A stretch of 64,000 bases of DNA from Antedon mediterranea. Its lineage: Eukaryota; Echinodermata; Crinoidea; Comatulida; Antedonidae. Both the position numbers and the translations under genes were made by a program. Below the pieces are notes generated by a model. It was not told the DNA's origin, ran no database searches, and saw nothing but the letters and a program-made list of their open reading frames with translations. Every line of letters starts with the position of its first letter. The stretch's first letter is position 1. This document shows positions 1 through 12,065 of this stretch, piece after piece. Location: contig NC_092674.1 in NCBI RefSeq assembly GCF_964355755.1, forward strand, positions 28,816,001 through 28,880,000, read 5' to 3'.

Positions 1-1735
1 GATTAGCTAAGCATTATGGGTACTATACAGTAGGTTGGTTAGCCAAGCATTATGGGTATTATTAAAACTGAACAATAACTACTGTAGACTTGCGTGCTAG
101 CAACATGTTTTGGTCTACTGAATTTTAGATGATACAAATTCTAGAAATTACTATTTTCTTTTACTTTCTAATTTGACAACAATCACATTAAACACAATAC
201 AGTAACATGTATAATTTATGGGAAGTTATTTTTATTTTAATAATAATTGATACTTTATTATTTCCATGTTTTAAATGTTATATTTAAAATGGTGTTTTAA
301 CGCATCTCTTATATTACAAAGGAAGACAATTTTCTAATATGTTTTTAAAATTACGATGAGGAAAGTTAATCAATGTGTATATTATTAATATTTACAATTT
401 CTAAAATAGATTATAACTTTTATCTAAAGCATAAAGTTAGTACTGGATCTAGAATGATAATTTCATTTCTTGTCAGAAAAGTAAATAAAAAATATGTACT
501 CTTCCTTTTTAATGGGGTTTTTTTTTCAGGAAAATTCAATGGTTCTTATAATTATTATTTTTTTAATTCAAGCTATTTAAATTTTTTTAGCTACTGATGC
601 AAATACTGTAGGCATTTATTTTATTAATAAGATTTTTCAGTCAATTTTTCCTTTTTAATTTTTGTTTCACTAAACCCTTACTAAACCTCCACCAATGGAC
701 ACATCAAATCCCCAATCTTTTCAGATTATATACAGATTATTGGGATCTGCTGGGTCAGATATAAATGTTTGTATAGATATTAATTTAGGAATAGATCAAG
801 GTATTATTTATCTCAAAATTTAAGATTTTAGTTTTGATATTTTTGTCACTTTGTTTGTTTCGGTTTATGTGCTTAACACCTCTCTTTATGTTATTAATCA
901 AGTTTAATAGTTATTCAAGCTAGAGCACAGTATAGTTTAGTGATTTATGTATGTTGTACGATTTGTCAAATACTTTATTTTGTCAACAAAATACTGACCT
1001 GCTTGGATGACCTTTTCTAATATCTTTAATATTTTGTAACTAATTAGACATGGGTTTCTTTAGCCTTCAGAGAAATTTGACCACCAATTTAATTCAATAT
1101 AAATATCAACAAATTTTTTAAATGAACTAGACTAGAAGTGTAGATTACACTGTGCAAATATTTGTTCAACAAAAATACTAAATACTGATCTGGTTGGATG
1201 ATCTTTTATAATATGTGTAACTAATTAGACATGGACTGCTTATTTTATAGTTTTCAAAGAAATCTGATCACCAATTTTATTCATTTTAATTATCATAAAA
1301 AATGTCAATATATACAGTATGACCTAGACTCCGAGGAATACCCTGGTTTTCTAAAAAAAATCTGACGACTAGAAGTCTCAAGATAACAATGCGTTTAACT
1401 TTCAATATGGATATTACTTATTTCGTCAATTAGTCATGGACCAACTGGTTTTATCTATTCCTTTTGAGAATTCTCACTATTATTGTGTAAAGTGTTATCT
1501 TTAAGTATTGTTGATAAAAGACAATTGTAGCTTTTTGATATATAATTTGTCCATCCGATTTTGATGGTACTTCACTAAGTACTGAAGCACCTGCTACCAG
1601 CTGGTAATTAAACACTTTTTAAAGCGAATTAACCGCCATTGTTTAAAAAATATCAATTCAAAACACTCTATCCATTTGCCATCAATCAGGACCAATTTGG
1701 CAAAAAACAAATGCATTGCAAAACTCATAAAACAT
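1..1735. other. Intergenic, with two small direct duplications
   Basis: AT-rich and no gene seen. A 24-bp phrase around AGCATTATGGGTA occurs at about 2-26 and 38-60. A diverged direct repeat of about 165 bp (period about 191) lies at 965-1130 and 1150-1318, sharing CTGATCTGGTTGGATGA-like and AACTAATTAGACATGG blocks. Confidence 0.6.
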
Positions 1736-1739
1736 AGGA

Positions 1740-1955
1740 GCAATAGAAAAGTGACATCTTAGCTTTGTGGGCTAAGTTTGGGGTGAACCTAAGCAACTTT
1801 CCCATGTCTCTGAGTACTGTCGGATTCCATGTTGGTTTAGGAGCTATTTTTGGTCTTTTCTCTCTTTTCAGATTGTGTTTTTAAAACAAAATTGCATTTA
1901 TATAAGTTTATCTGGGCCTCTGTGGAGAAATAAAGCTGAATTGAATTTTTCAGCA
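1740..1955 (+). mobile_element. LINE 3' end, plus strand
   Basis: Ends in GGGCCTCTGTGGAGAAATAA followed by a TTGAATT tail, typical of the short-repeat 3' ends of CR1/L2-type non-LTR retrotransposons. Severely 5'-truncated, no ORF left. Confidence 0.55.
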
Positions 1956-2137
1956 GAGTTCATAACAAACATAGCAATCTTCTTTATATTACTATTATTA
2001 CATTTATACAGTTTAGCAAATTAGCTCACTTTTTCATTTGTGTGATTTCGTACATGGACAACAGGCTATATTTTACAAACATACATAATATTGCTTAAAT
2101 ACTGTTGTACAGTTTATGTGCTTACCACCAAGCAAAA

Positions 2138-2605
2138 TACCATAAAACCTCGAAAAGAAGCCCATGGGCTTAAACCTCGAAAAAAAGCCCATCTCGAAAA
2201 GAAGCCCCCCTCTACAGTTTGCAAAAGTACACTCGAAAAGAAGCCCCTGGGCTTCTTTTCAAGATAGTATGGGCTTCATTTCGAGACAGACTACTCAAAC
2301 TGTATTGAGATGATGACGAAATTATTGTATTTGACGGTGAATCATAGGACTGTTTTTTTGCTTTTTATATTGTTTTTTATATTAAACATAATTTCATGGT
2401 TGAAAAAATGTCACAAAAGTCACATTATTGTAGTAGAAATTCACAAAATTTAAAGCATTCATTTCGAAAAGAAGCCCCCCTCTACAGTTTGCAAAAGAAC
2501 TCTCGAAAAGAAGCCCATCTCGAAAAGAATCCCATCTCGAAAAGAAGCCCATCCAAGAGCACTAAAAAAAGAAGGCCATGGGCTTCTTTTCGAGGTTTTA
2601 CGGTA
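2138..2605. mobile_element. Non-autonomous TIR element with internal motif array
   Basis: Left end TACCATAAAACCTCGAAAAG and right end CTTTTCGAGGTTTTACGGTA form terminal inverted repeats of about 33 bp. Inside, the motif CTCGAAAAGAAGCCC or a close variant occurs about eleven times (eight forward, three inverted). A block of about 60 bp (GAAGCCCCCCTCTACAGTTT...) is present twice, near 2193 and 2464. No transposase is seen. The family is unknown; the target site is possibly TA. Confidence 0.75.
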
Positions 2606-4617
2606 TATATGTTGAAAAATGCATTAGACTTTCTAATAACGAATATATCAAATATAAGTATTTGTTCAGATTGCGAAAAGTAAATGGACAAGTGATGGAG
2701 CCATGCTGTTATTATCGAGAAAAAAAACGTTGCTAATCAGGCTTTACTCTGTTCTTCTCTTCTCTATTTTCGTTTTCTCATTAATTGATCGGGGTTTTAC
2801 GGCCGTTAGTCTAGTCAACAAATTAAAATCTTATTTACACATCAAACAGAAACAACTACTGCTTAGTAACCGTAAACTAAAGTAGTTTGTTGATGATCAC
2901 CGGGTGTTCTGCCCACACGCACACCAGGACCTTTAGCTAAAATCCAAAGAGAGCATGTACAGGCAATATGATACTCTAACCGCATACAGTATGCTTCGGG
3001 TCTTCCTAAATGGTCAGTTCAACACCGATATCGCCGATATTAGTTTTAAATTTTCCGTATTGTCGTGGGATTTTTACCGGAATAACACACAATAGGCCGA
3101 TTCATTATTGTTCTGATTAAGAATTGTGGTCACGCAGCCTACACACTTTTTGTGTACATATTGAATTTTTAACAGCTTCTTTTCATGTGAATTTACATTA
3201 ATATTGCACCATAGATTTTAACAATACACTAATCCTATGTTTTATACGATGTATGTGTTCATTTTTTATGACACACTAAAGTCATTGATTTCAATTTCCC
3301 TTAAAAATGTATTCAATAACATCATCTACGTCAGTTGATTTACAATACGTACAATGTACAAAAAAAATGTTTCTTACGTAAATATAGTATTGTTGAACTG
3401 TCTCTTTATTAAACATGCTTGGTTTACTTAACTTTACTGTAGTGTCATGAGTGAATTGAAGATAGGCTCTCAACAGTTCATTCTGTTATACTTTGGTTAA
3501 GTGTATACACACTAATACAGTTTATATTTGGATGGAAAAAATATAATAAAAAGTAATTGAGACAAAAAATTGAATTGAAAAGAAAAAGTTGACATTACTT
3601 TTACAATACATAATATTAAATAAAATAGTTTTTATTTCTCAAATTTTATTTTTATAGGCCTACATACTACAAATATTTAAAAACAACCATAAGGTTGATA
3701 TGATGATTTTACAACAAAGGTCTCTCAACAATTTCATAATTTGTAGAATACAAATCTAAATAATTATGAATGAATATAAGTATACAAAATTTCAAAAACA
3801 ATTATCTAGTACAATATTATTCATATTCAAATATTTTGTCTTTATTCTTTAAATTTTCACATCAGTACAGTCACAGTCAGAATAAAAATAATAATGTTGA
3901 CTCAAGCATGTTTGACGATTCGACAAACGTATGCCATTGCTATTAAACAGACAAAACTTGTTGTGAAAACACAAATGCTTTACAAGTATTGCAAAATTAC
4001 AAAAGACCAGATAGCTATACATATTAACCATAAATTAAGTAAAAACTAAATCATGCATGATATACTACATTGGAATATTATGCAATTATGATGAAATTCT
4101 ACAATAATTGGTGACACATTTTACATGCAATTCTGTTCAAGTACTATACTATTATTTTATAGTAAAAGTGTGGTTTGTATTTTTTTTACAAAAACCACAG
4201 ATTTGTTGTCTTTCTATATTTTAAAATGACTTTCATCTTCTTCAGTAGAATTTTTTTTTTTAAATATTAAAAATGCTGGTAGGTATGCACAGTAGTTATA
4301 ATTAGAATTGAGGAAAAACGGTTCCTTCTGTAGTTTGACTAAAACTGTTTAAAACAATTTTTTGATAAGAGAACATATTGCAGATATCATTTACTATTGT
4401 TTGACTAAAATAAAGAAATTATTGTGTAATTACATGTAACAATAGATAATAAACACTGGAACAATACAATTAATTAGGTCAATTAGAGGTCAATCAAACT
4501 CACACCAATTCCTAAACAATAAGATAAGTATGAATACTTAATTATGCCTACTTAGCACCTGCCACAGTTTTAATAACTATCTTTACTATCTAAAATTTAC
4601 TGGTACTCAGTCTATGC
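2606..4617. other. Intergenic, nothing recognised
   Basis: The stretch 2880-3180 is less AT-rich than its neighbours, but I see no splice-flanked frame or known motif. Short open frames here look like chance. Confidence 0.5.
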
Positions 4618-4619
4618 AG

Positions 4620-4929
4620 GAAGTTGTACAAAAACTAAAAAGTTGTACAGAAACTAAAAAGTTGTACAGAAACTAAAAAGTTGTACAGAAACTAAAAAGT
4701 TGTACAGAAACTAAAAAGTTGTATAGAAACTAAAAAAGTTTTACAGAAACTAAAAAGTTGTACAGAAACTAAAAAGTTGTACAGAAACTAAAAAGTTGTA
4801 CAGAAACTAAAAAGTTGTACAGAAACTAAAAAGTTGTACAGAAAATAAAAAGTTTTACAGAAACTAAAAAGTTGTATAGAAACTAAAAAGTTTTACAGAA
4901 ACTAAAAAGTTGTACAGAAACTAAAAAGT
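4620..4929. repeat. 19-bp minisatellite, about 16 copies
   Basis: Tandem unit GTTGTACAGAAACTAAAAA repeated about 16 times with few variants (GTTTTACAG, GTTGTATAG). It ends abruptly at both sides. Confidence 0.97.
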
Positions 4930-6084
4930 GCCAGCTAACATGCAGGTTTAGCAAGGCTATGAACAAATAAACAAAGTAGCCTCAGTAAACCCGCCTGTTG
5001 GCTGACACTACCTATGTTCAAAAGCACTATAGAGTTAAGCATAGAGTTAATCTGGCACGAAGAATTGTACACAAGTTTCAACTGACGCAAATGCTTGTGG
5101 TGTGATACTGAAATGCTTTATTTGTCCATTATCATAATAAAATAACAATAGAAATTTATCTTAAAGATTGGAAATGTTAGTACAATAAAAAAAACAGATT
5201 AATATAAAATATAAAACACAAATTCATATACAGAGTACACACAATATTTCACAAAACTAAAGTTTTAAAATGTGATAACATTAACAATTTAGAAGTTAAA
5301 ATACGATAAAAATGCATTAAACACTTAAAAAGTTCAAAATTGATAAAAGTTGTTTCAAAAGTGTTTGCCAATCTTCAAGACAAATTTCTATTGTAATATT
5401 TTTATGATGATGAACAAATTTAAGCATTTCTGAATTCAGATTACAACAGAGTATATCAGATGAAATTTTTACGTTTGAACATAACATGTTAAACCTCTTT
5501 GCCAATTACCTCCAATAGAGAAAAAAGCGCCTACACATGCTACTGTCAGGTAGAATAATATTACACAGGCTCAGAAGAGTGGTCAATGTTTTGTTAAAAT
5601 GACAAGAACAAAGATGTGGTCAGCAAACTATCTCCTGAAACAGGCTCAAGTTGATTGAAAACTCACAGGCCTAAATTATCATCTTATAAACGCTGGTAAC
5701 CGTTAGCAAGGTCATTCACAACAGGAGAAATTCTTTCTTTCCAATTAGTTTCTCCAAAGATAACTACTTTATCAACTTTTTTAAATTACAAGTGTTATAC
5801 CTGTACAATTAGACACTTTCAGGGTTGAGTTCAATTAAAGCTTATACAAGTTGTTTTAAGTATACAGTAAAGAAATGTAGTAATTGAAGACTTAATTTAT
5901 CCTCCTAAATTTACTTTGAAATTGAAAATTGCATAATCTAAGAAATGTTGAAGAAATTACATTATTAATTGAAAAAACATGTAGTCCTACTGATATTTAA
6001 GATAATATTTACTGGTCCATCATAAAATATGTTGAAATTCATTTTCCAAATGGTGTACACATACAAAAATACATAAAAACATTT
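4930..6084. other. Intergenic, nothing recognised
   Basis: AT-rich, with no gene, repeat family or motif that I can support. Confidence 0.5.
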
Positions 6085-6230
6085 ACATATTTTAGGATAT
6101 TGTACTGTAGGTTGTTTTTGTGGAAGTTGCTAAATGTTAATTTCCTGGTGACATTTTTGTTTCTTTTTTGTTTTGAAGATTTGTATATGGATTTACTATC
6201 CAAAATAAAGGAAATGAATGAATGAAATAT
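6085..6230 (+). mobile_element. LINE 3' end with (GAAT)n tail, plus strand
   Basis: Ends CCAAAATAAAGGAAATGAAT followed by GAATGAAA, a short tandem tail typical of CR1-like elements. No coding part remains. Confidence 0.5.
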
Positions 6231-6706
6231 AAAAACATATATAGTGACAAGGTTACTAGATTATTAATATTATTTATTATTATTTATCTAATAAATAATA
6301 ATAATGAACACTTTAGTGCTACAATCAACTCGCTTGAGTTGACTCAAAATGTCTTTTTACTTTTAAATTCTTCATTTTATGCTAGGAGAATGTGAATTTG
6401 GGATTTTTATTTAAAAACATAATCAAACAATATAAAAGTCTAGAAGTTTCTAAATATTGGTATTTGGCCATTGAAGACTCTAGGCTTTTAACAATCTTTA
6501 GAAGAAAGATATTGTGGTTTACAGGGATATGCATGGAATATAATGATGATTATGAGTAGTGATGCAGTCATTGTTATTAGTGGTAATATCAATAAAACGA
6601 AAAAAATAAAACTTCCATCTTTATACCTAGACTTATTCAAAAACAATGTGGGTGTTAAAAAAGACTTAAGTAAATGAATCCACCCTTAAAAGCTTATTTA
6701 AATGTT

Positions 6707-6740
<34 letters not shown>

Positions 6741-7229
6741 GAAAAGAAAAACTCCCAGAAAATGAGTACTTAATTGTAAAACTACAAATTTTACAACCAA
6801 TAAATATATTCTTTACTATCGATAATTTATGAGCAATAATTTAAAATTAAAAGGGACGACCGAGGAAAACATTAATTATAGTAAAAAGGAAATAATATTT
6901 ATTACACAAAAAAGTAAGATTTATCAGCCAAAATATTTGTCTAGTAGTAATTTTTGGATCATGTCCAATCCCATCAGACTACATCAACCAGTCATCAACG
7001 TAAATTACCACGCAACATCTTTCGTCCATTTTAGTTTGACCACATCAAACCATATTGGTCTCCTTTATGTTGGACGACATAAACAAACAGAGTACTCAGT
7101 GGGCTTCTTGGAAACCTACCGTCTCTCATGAGAAATCAATGACCTGCATTGCTATGTACAATTTGGTTTCATGGGTAATTTGTTTAAAATGATTACTACA
7201 AGAGACACATTGGTTTGTAACATTTGTAT
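6231..7229. other. Intergenic; (TAA)n tract at about 6703-6730
   Basis: Contains an (AAT)n/poly-A simple repeat near 6703-6740 and an imperfect palindrome of TTATTATTTATC type near 6270-6305. A 100-residue open frame at 6829-7131 has no recognisable domain and is not called. Confidence 0.5.
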
Positions 7230-7630
7230 TATTAACACAAACATCCTTTATGTCACTTATTTATTTTGAAAGATTGGTAAAAAGTACAAATAAATATGAC
7301 CGATAACTGACTTGGATTGGTAAAGTAGATTTACAATTAAATAATTAAACAACCATCCTTTATGTCACTTATTTATTTTGAAAGGTTTTCTTTGGTAAAA
7401 AGTAAATTAAATAAACATCACTGATAACTGAAAAGCTTGTAGATTGGTTACAATTAAATAATTAAACAGAACAATAGCAAACTAAACTTGAGAACATTAA
7501 AAATGCAAAAGTAGAATCTAAGTTTTGTGATACCAAACACCAAGAAAGCTTCTAGATTTGTTATGATTGGAAATCACAACAACAAAAAAACATTTCAGAA
7601 CATTAAAAATGCAAAAGATATCATTTCTGT
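7230..7630. repeat. Two local tandem duplications
   Basis: A unit of about 115 bp beginning CATCCTTTATGTCACTTATT occurs twice (about 7240 and 7355). It is followed by two copies of a shorter unit containing GAACATTAAAAATGCAAAAG (about 7492 and 7598). All are moderately diverged. Confidence 0.75.
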
Positions 7631-8220
7631 GATACAGAATTAATTAATTATAATTAATTGATACTTAAATTATATTATTAACAAGACATGACATGATATG
7701 ATTTATTTATGAACATTTTAAAACTACTTTCTTGAAAGTAATATATTTTAACAACGCAAAATATCTATTATAAAACACAGTGAACAATTCTTCATTTAAT
7801 GCAATTTTTCCTACTTGTCAATCAACCTACAGTACCTTTTGAATGTTGGATAAAATATTTATAATAAAAAAAGTAAACAAAAAAAATTGTAAACACTCGT
7901 ATGATACTTGATAGTTAATGGCAAGGGAATAAATTTAACTTATTATTTTGCTATTCAATATTTTATAAAAACAATTTTATTTTTGAATGAAAAAATTCTT
8001 AATATGTACTGTATATACAAAAAGCTGAACATGCATTAGAACCATTAATTGTATCACCATTGGTTATAACTTTTCTGTTCAATAGAACGTCATCTGATGC
8101 ATAGTTAACCAATCAAACGGCAAGAATACAATCAGGTATGCCTAATATTTACTCTCACTACCATACAGTAAATAATATTTGTTTGAGAAACTTTTTGTCC
8201 ACAGATCTGCTAACAGCACT
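7631..8220. other. Intergenic, nothing recognised
   Basis: Very AT-rich, with no supported feature. Confidence 0.5.
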
Positions 8221-8224
8221 CATT

Positions 8225-8345
8225 GTGTTCATCCCTTTCTTTTCGCTGCTTTTTTTTATTCTTTTTTTTGTTTTGTGTTTTTGTATTCAGTGATAAAGTT
8301 TAATAAATAAATAAATAAATAAAATAAATAATAAATAATAAGTAA
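8225..8345 (+). mobile_element. Probable retroelement 3' end with (AAAT)n tail
   Basis: A T-rich stretch, then GTATTCAGTGATAAAGTTTA, then a TAAATAAATAAATAAAA-type tail. This fits a LINE or SINE 3' end on the plus strand, but no body is recognisable. Confidence 0.4.
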
Positions 8346-9043
8346 TATTGTATATTTTATCACAGAGGTTTATTACGACTTTATTATACACAGTAGAGTC
8401 CTTTGGAGCTAACATTGAGGGCAGTATAATATTATTACACAAATTAATATAATTTTAATGTTTCCTTTTCACAAGTAGTAATAAAAGCAAGGACACAACA
8501 TGGTAATAAAAATAATTGAATTATGACATCTTGACAACAGCAAACAGTGCCAAACAAACAGGACAAAAATAGAAATTTTGAACGCCTGCCAAAAAACGAT
8601 TATAAAGATGATGATTCAACATCATAGAGGGTTAGGATGAACATTCTTGTGGAATAGAAGAAGCAGGTCTCCAGAGGGCTGATATAACCCAGGTCAAGAA
8701 CTACAGATCATCTACTACACGCTAGTTTCAGCCAACTACCTCCGAACAATAAATGGAAAGTTCTGAGGTACTACAGAGCGTACATAATTACTATGGAAAG
8801 TTGGCTCACTTTACAGACATTATAAAGATGGAGAAATACTCTACGTAGATATAAAACGAACATACAAAAGTATGATTATAATTTGAAACCCACAATTAGA
8901 GTAAACCACACAATGGTTTAATTTTGGGTATCTGTGATCGTATATAATACAACATTACATTCTTTTGATTTTAAATGGCCTTTTTGTTTTCACTATGTGC
9001 CACTGGACTATACGCTGCCTGTCAAGTTGATAAACTTACAAAA
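8346..9043. other. Intergenic, nothing recognised
   Basis: The part at 8600-8860 is less AT-rich, but no motif or frame could be supported. Confidence 0.45.
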
Positions 9044-9420
9044 TGGTATTTGCAATATTAATAGCAAATCACATGTTATTACATTAAATTGTGTAACTTT
9101 TGTCCCAGTTTTCTGAAAAATTTCTGCAAAAATAATACTGATCATTGATGAAAATTATAGTTTATCTTAGCTTGTGGAATGGGATCTCATATGTCCACGC
9201 AATGTATTAATTACTTAATAAATGACTAACTTTCAACCAATCAAATAATTGTCCTTACTCTTGCATGTCATGTCTTAATTTTTTGGAAAAGGTATAAGTA
9301 CTGTAGTCATAATTTTCATCAATGATCAGTATTATTTTTGCAGAAATTATGAAATCTGGGACAAAAGTTACACAATTTAATGTAATAAAATATGGTTTAC
9401 TATTAATATTGCAAATACCA
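9044..9420. repeat. Long imperfect inverted repeat (arms about 115 bp)
   Basis: Arm 9044-9160 is the reverse complement of 9308-9420 at roughly 90% identity, for example ATTAAATTGTGTAACTTTTG in both. The spacer is about 147 bp. Both arms therefore show the same short peptide (NCVTFVP) in opposite directions. No target-site duplication is evident. It is either a foldback element or an inverted local duplication. Confidence 0.85.
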
Positions 9421-9456
9421 ACATAATCTGTGCTTATATACATCCTGCCTTACTAT

Positions 9457-9510
9457 TTTGTAACAGTGATATATGGATTAGCTTACAGTGATATATGGAT
9501 TAGCTTACGG
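9457..9510. repeat. 22-bp tandem duplication
   Basis: ACAGTGATATATGGATTAGC plus TT is present twice in a row. Confidence 0.9.
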
Positions 9511-9791
9511 TGGGCTATTAATTTTATCTTTTACAATCAGTAGTGCGTATCTAATCTTGATTAACATTTGCCGTTTTTATGTAATTTGTCAAAATATATA
9601 ATTTATGTGTTTTTCATCAGGTATGTGGGCCACATCCTCTGTCATCACAATACAATTGATAGTCTAAGCTTCGAATCAAAGCTCTTGGTATTCAACTATT
9701 GTAAGTTGGTCGCCAAATGGCTGGAGTCAGTGAAAAAATGGAAAATTAATAAGTCTTCGTTATTTAATGCCTCTATACCACTTATTTTTTA

Positions 9792-9990
9792 ATGTACCTG
9801 TAGCGTGTGAACACCACATGTCGGTGGTTTGCCTTCTAATCCCATGGTCCAGGGTTCAAATCCTAACATAGTGCAAGGGTTGTAATCACTGTTTCTACCC
9901 CTTTCCAAAAGCCTAAAATAAGACTTAGTAATAAGCAAAAATATTTAGTCCATCCATCCTATAATTGGGGAGTTAAACATATATAGGTGC
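9792..9990 (+). mobile_element. tRNA-derived SINE
   Basis: A polymerase III B box, GGTTCAAATCC, lies at 9853-9863. A degenerate A box (TAGCGTGTGAA) lies about 50 bp upstream. The 3' part holds CCATCCATCCTATAATTGGG, close to the 3' end of the LINE at 55.4 kb (CCATCCTGTAATTGGCGGGT), which suggests a borrowed LINE tail. Confidence 0.7.
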
Positions 9991-10221
9991 TTTTCCAAAA
10001 CGTGAACTTGGTCAACATTTCATAATGACGTTCGTTCGTTCGTTTTTATTTCACAATGCATCAAACTTAATATTTTTACATAATAAGTATTAAATAAAAA
10101 AATGCAAAGCCTGGAAAAGCTCAATATAGAGCTTTAAGCCTGGTTTCACCAGTACAAAATACACTAATAATTGTATCAATTACAATAGACAATAAATAAA
10201 TATTAATTAAAGTAGTAGAAA

Positions 10222-10225
<4 letters not shown>

Positions 10226-10298
<73 letters not shown>
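10226..10298. repeat. (AT)n microsatellite
   Basis: About 35 uninterrupted AT dinucleotides followed by poly-T, within the LINE 3' UTR. Confidence 0.98.
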
Positions 10299-10306
<8 letters not shown>

Positions 10307-10434
10307 TTATACACAATTACGCTACAGGACAATACAAACACAACAAGAGGACAAACGTAAAGGGTATAGTATATGTACTATCATATATACTTGCAGGAGG
10401 TGAGACAAAAAAAAAGTTTGATGAAAAAGTTTTA

Positions 10435-10862
10435 TTAATACAATCTGTATTGTGATAAAAGGAATTGTTGATATTTGGATTTGAATGTATTTAAGTTATT
10501 AGTATTTAGTAAGGATTGACTTAAATTATTCCATACTAGAGGACCATGGTATTTGATAGAATTCCGGATTGTGTTATGGGTTAAATTTATTGTGGCGTAA
10601 TTGTTGGCGTTTCTTGTATTGTAGTTGTGAAATTCATTATTTTTGATGAAGAAATGTTTGAAAATATTTGGAAGTTGATTGTTTGAATATCTGTGCATGA
10701 ATGTGGCGATTTGTAATTTGTTAATATCGAAGATGTTTAGGGTATTAAGTTTAAAGAAAAGGGACTTTGTGTGGGCTATATAGTGAGAATTGGTACAAAT
10801 GCGAATAGCCCGTTTTTGGAGTTTAAAGAGTTTGTCTAATTTAGAAATATGTGTGGACGTTC
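10435..10862 (-). pseudogene. Reverse-transcriptase C-terminal fragment of LINE
   Basis: An open frame of about 140 residues to a TAA stop. It contains SKLDKLFKLQKRAIRIC, HNYNTRNANNY and KYHGPLVWNNL, the typical C-terminal region of non-LTR retrotransposon ORF2 proteins after the polymerase domain. No polymerase catalytic motifs are present because the 5' part is missing. The frame is still intact, so the insertion may be fairly young. It is not a host gene. Confidence 0.85.
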
Positions 10863-10865
10863 TAA

Positions 10866-11955
10866 TGGCTGTTCATTTTTAATTAACCAGACTTTGAATT
10901 CCGAAGTTGACAAAGCAAATTTAAAGACACCTTTCAGATATAACAAAATATTTATTTAAATTGTTATCCAGTTTTGTTTGGTTTTTGTGAACAGTTAACT
11001 AGATTTGAGGATTTTTACTATTTTAATTCAACCACATCCAACATAGACAAATCGCCAATTCAAGTTCTCTAGCAGCATATGTTTCGGCAGGCTGCTTAAA
11101 TATTTTGTATAAAAAGCTTTAAAATCGAAATGGTGATTTTTCGACTGATCATATCACATAAAAATATTCCTGGAATGCTCTATATACTTAGCAATAGAGT
11201 ACTGAAGTGCTAGGCTTTTGGTAATTGATGTCAATGCGTTTCCTTTCCTTATACTTCTGTACAAAATGTCTTTCTAAGATCAGTCATGAATAAAAAGCCC
11301 ATGAGAACAGCATTCCAATGCTGTAGCTTGAACTCGGTGGTATAAGATTGGATTAGTTGTGAATTATTGCAATGTGTCAGGCTTGATCCAAGTTGATGCG
11401 ATCGTTGGGTGCTTTCAACTGAGACGATTTAACAGAATCTACTATCAAGTCTAGCACACATGTACTGCCAACAGCATTTTATCAATTATAAATGTTTTAA
11501 ATTTTATAGTGCCCTCTATTGATTAGTCAACACAGAAACGCATCATGAATATCGCTCAATTTAGTACAATCGTTGAACATTTATTTATTTGTTTGAGTAT
11601 GTACAGTATGAATGTGAATGTTAATATTACCCAAAATGCAATTTGCTCAGATGCTCAGATGCCTCAGTAGCTTGACTCAAGGTCAATGGGAGGTCAATCA
11701 AATCGCAATGGGTTTATTATATAAATTATAATATTACATTATTAAAAACATATGTTGCTTATTGTAAAAAGGTAATAGATCTAGCTCGTTGTACATATTA
11801 TTATACCGTTTTGCCTTTGGTGAATAAAGAATTATGATGATTATAAATAGTGTATATGCCTAATAGACTTTCCCCTTTCAGGAGACCAAAGGCTAGACTT
11901 ACTAATCAACATCGCAACGACCAAACTGCGCATGCATTAAAATGTCAACTATAAC
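10866..11955. other. Intergenic, nothing recognised
   Basis: No supported gene or repeat. A few short GC-richer patches at about 11210-11470 carry no recognisable motif. Confidence 0.5.
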
Positions 11956-11957
11956 TA

Positions 11958-12065
11958 AATTTCATTTCATTTCATTTCATTTCATTTATTTCAATATCAT
12001 TATCGCAGCCTTAGCTGAATTACAAAGATATTTACATTTGTTCAATATTAAAATTTGTATAAAAG
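11958..12065 (-). mobile_element. LINE 3' end with (TGAAA)n tail, minus strand
   Basis: On the minus strand it reads GCTAAGGCTGCGATAATGAT, then AAATAAATGAAATGAAATG. The pentamer repeat fits a non-LTR 3' tail. Confidence 0.55.

Larger units (their letters stand above)
10028..10865 (-). mobile_element. 5'-truncated non-LTR retrotransposon
   Basis: A minus-strand copy. The coding remnant at 10862-10435 is followed by a 3' UTR containing TGGTGAAACCAGGCTTAAAG and ending in an (ACGA)n tail at 10028-10042. An (AT)n tract has expanded in the UTR. It is CR1/Jockey-like in style. The 5' break lies near 10865. Confidence 0.8.

Noticed and set aside
6829-7131. 100-residue plus-strand open frame
   Set aside because: No domain, isolated, followed by duplicated AT-rich sequence.
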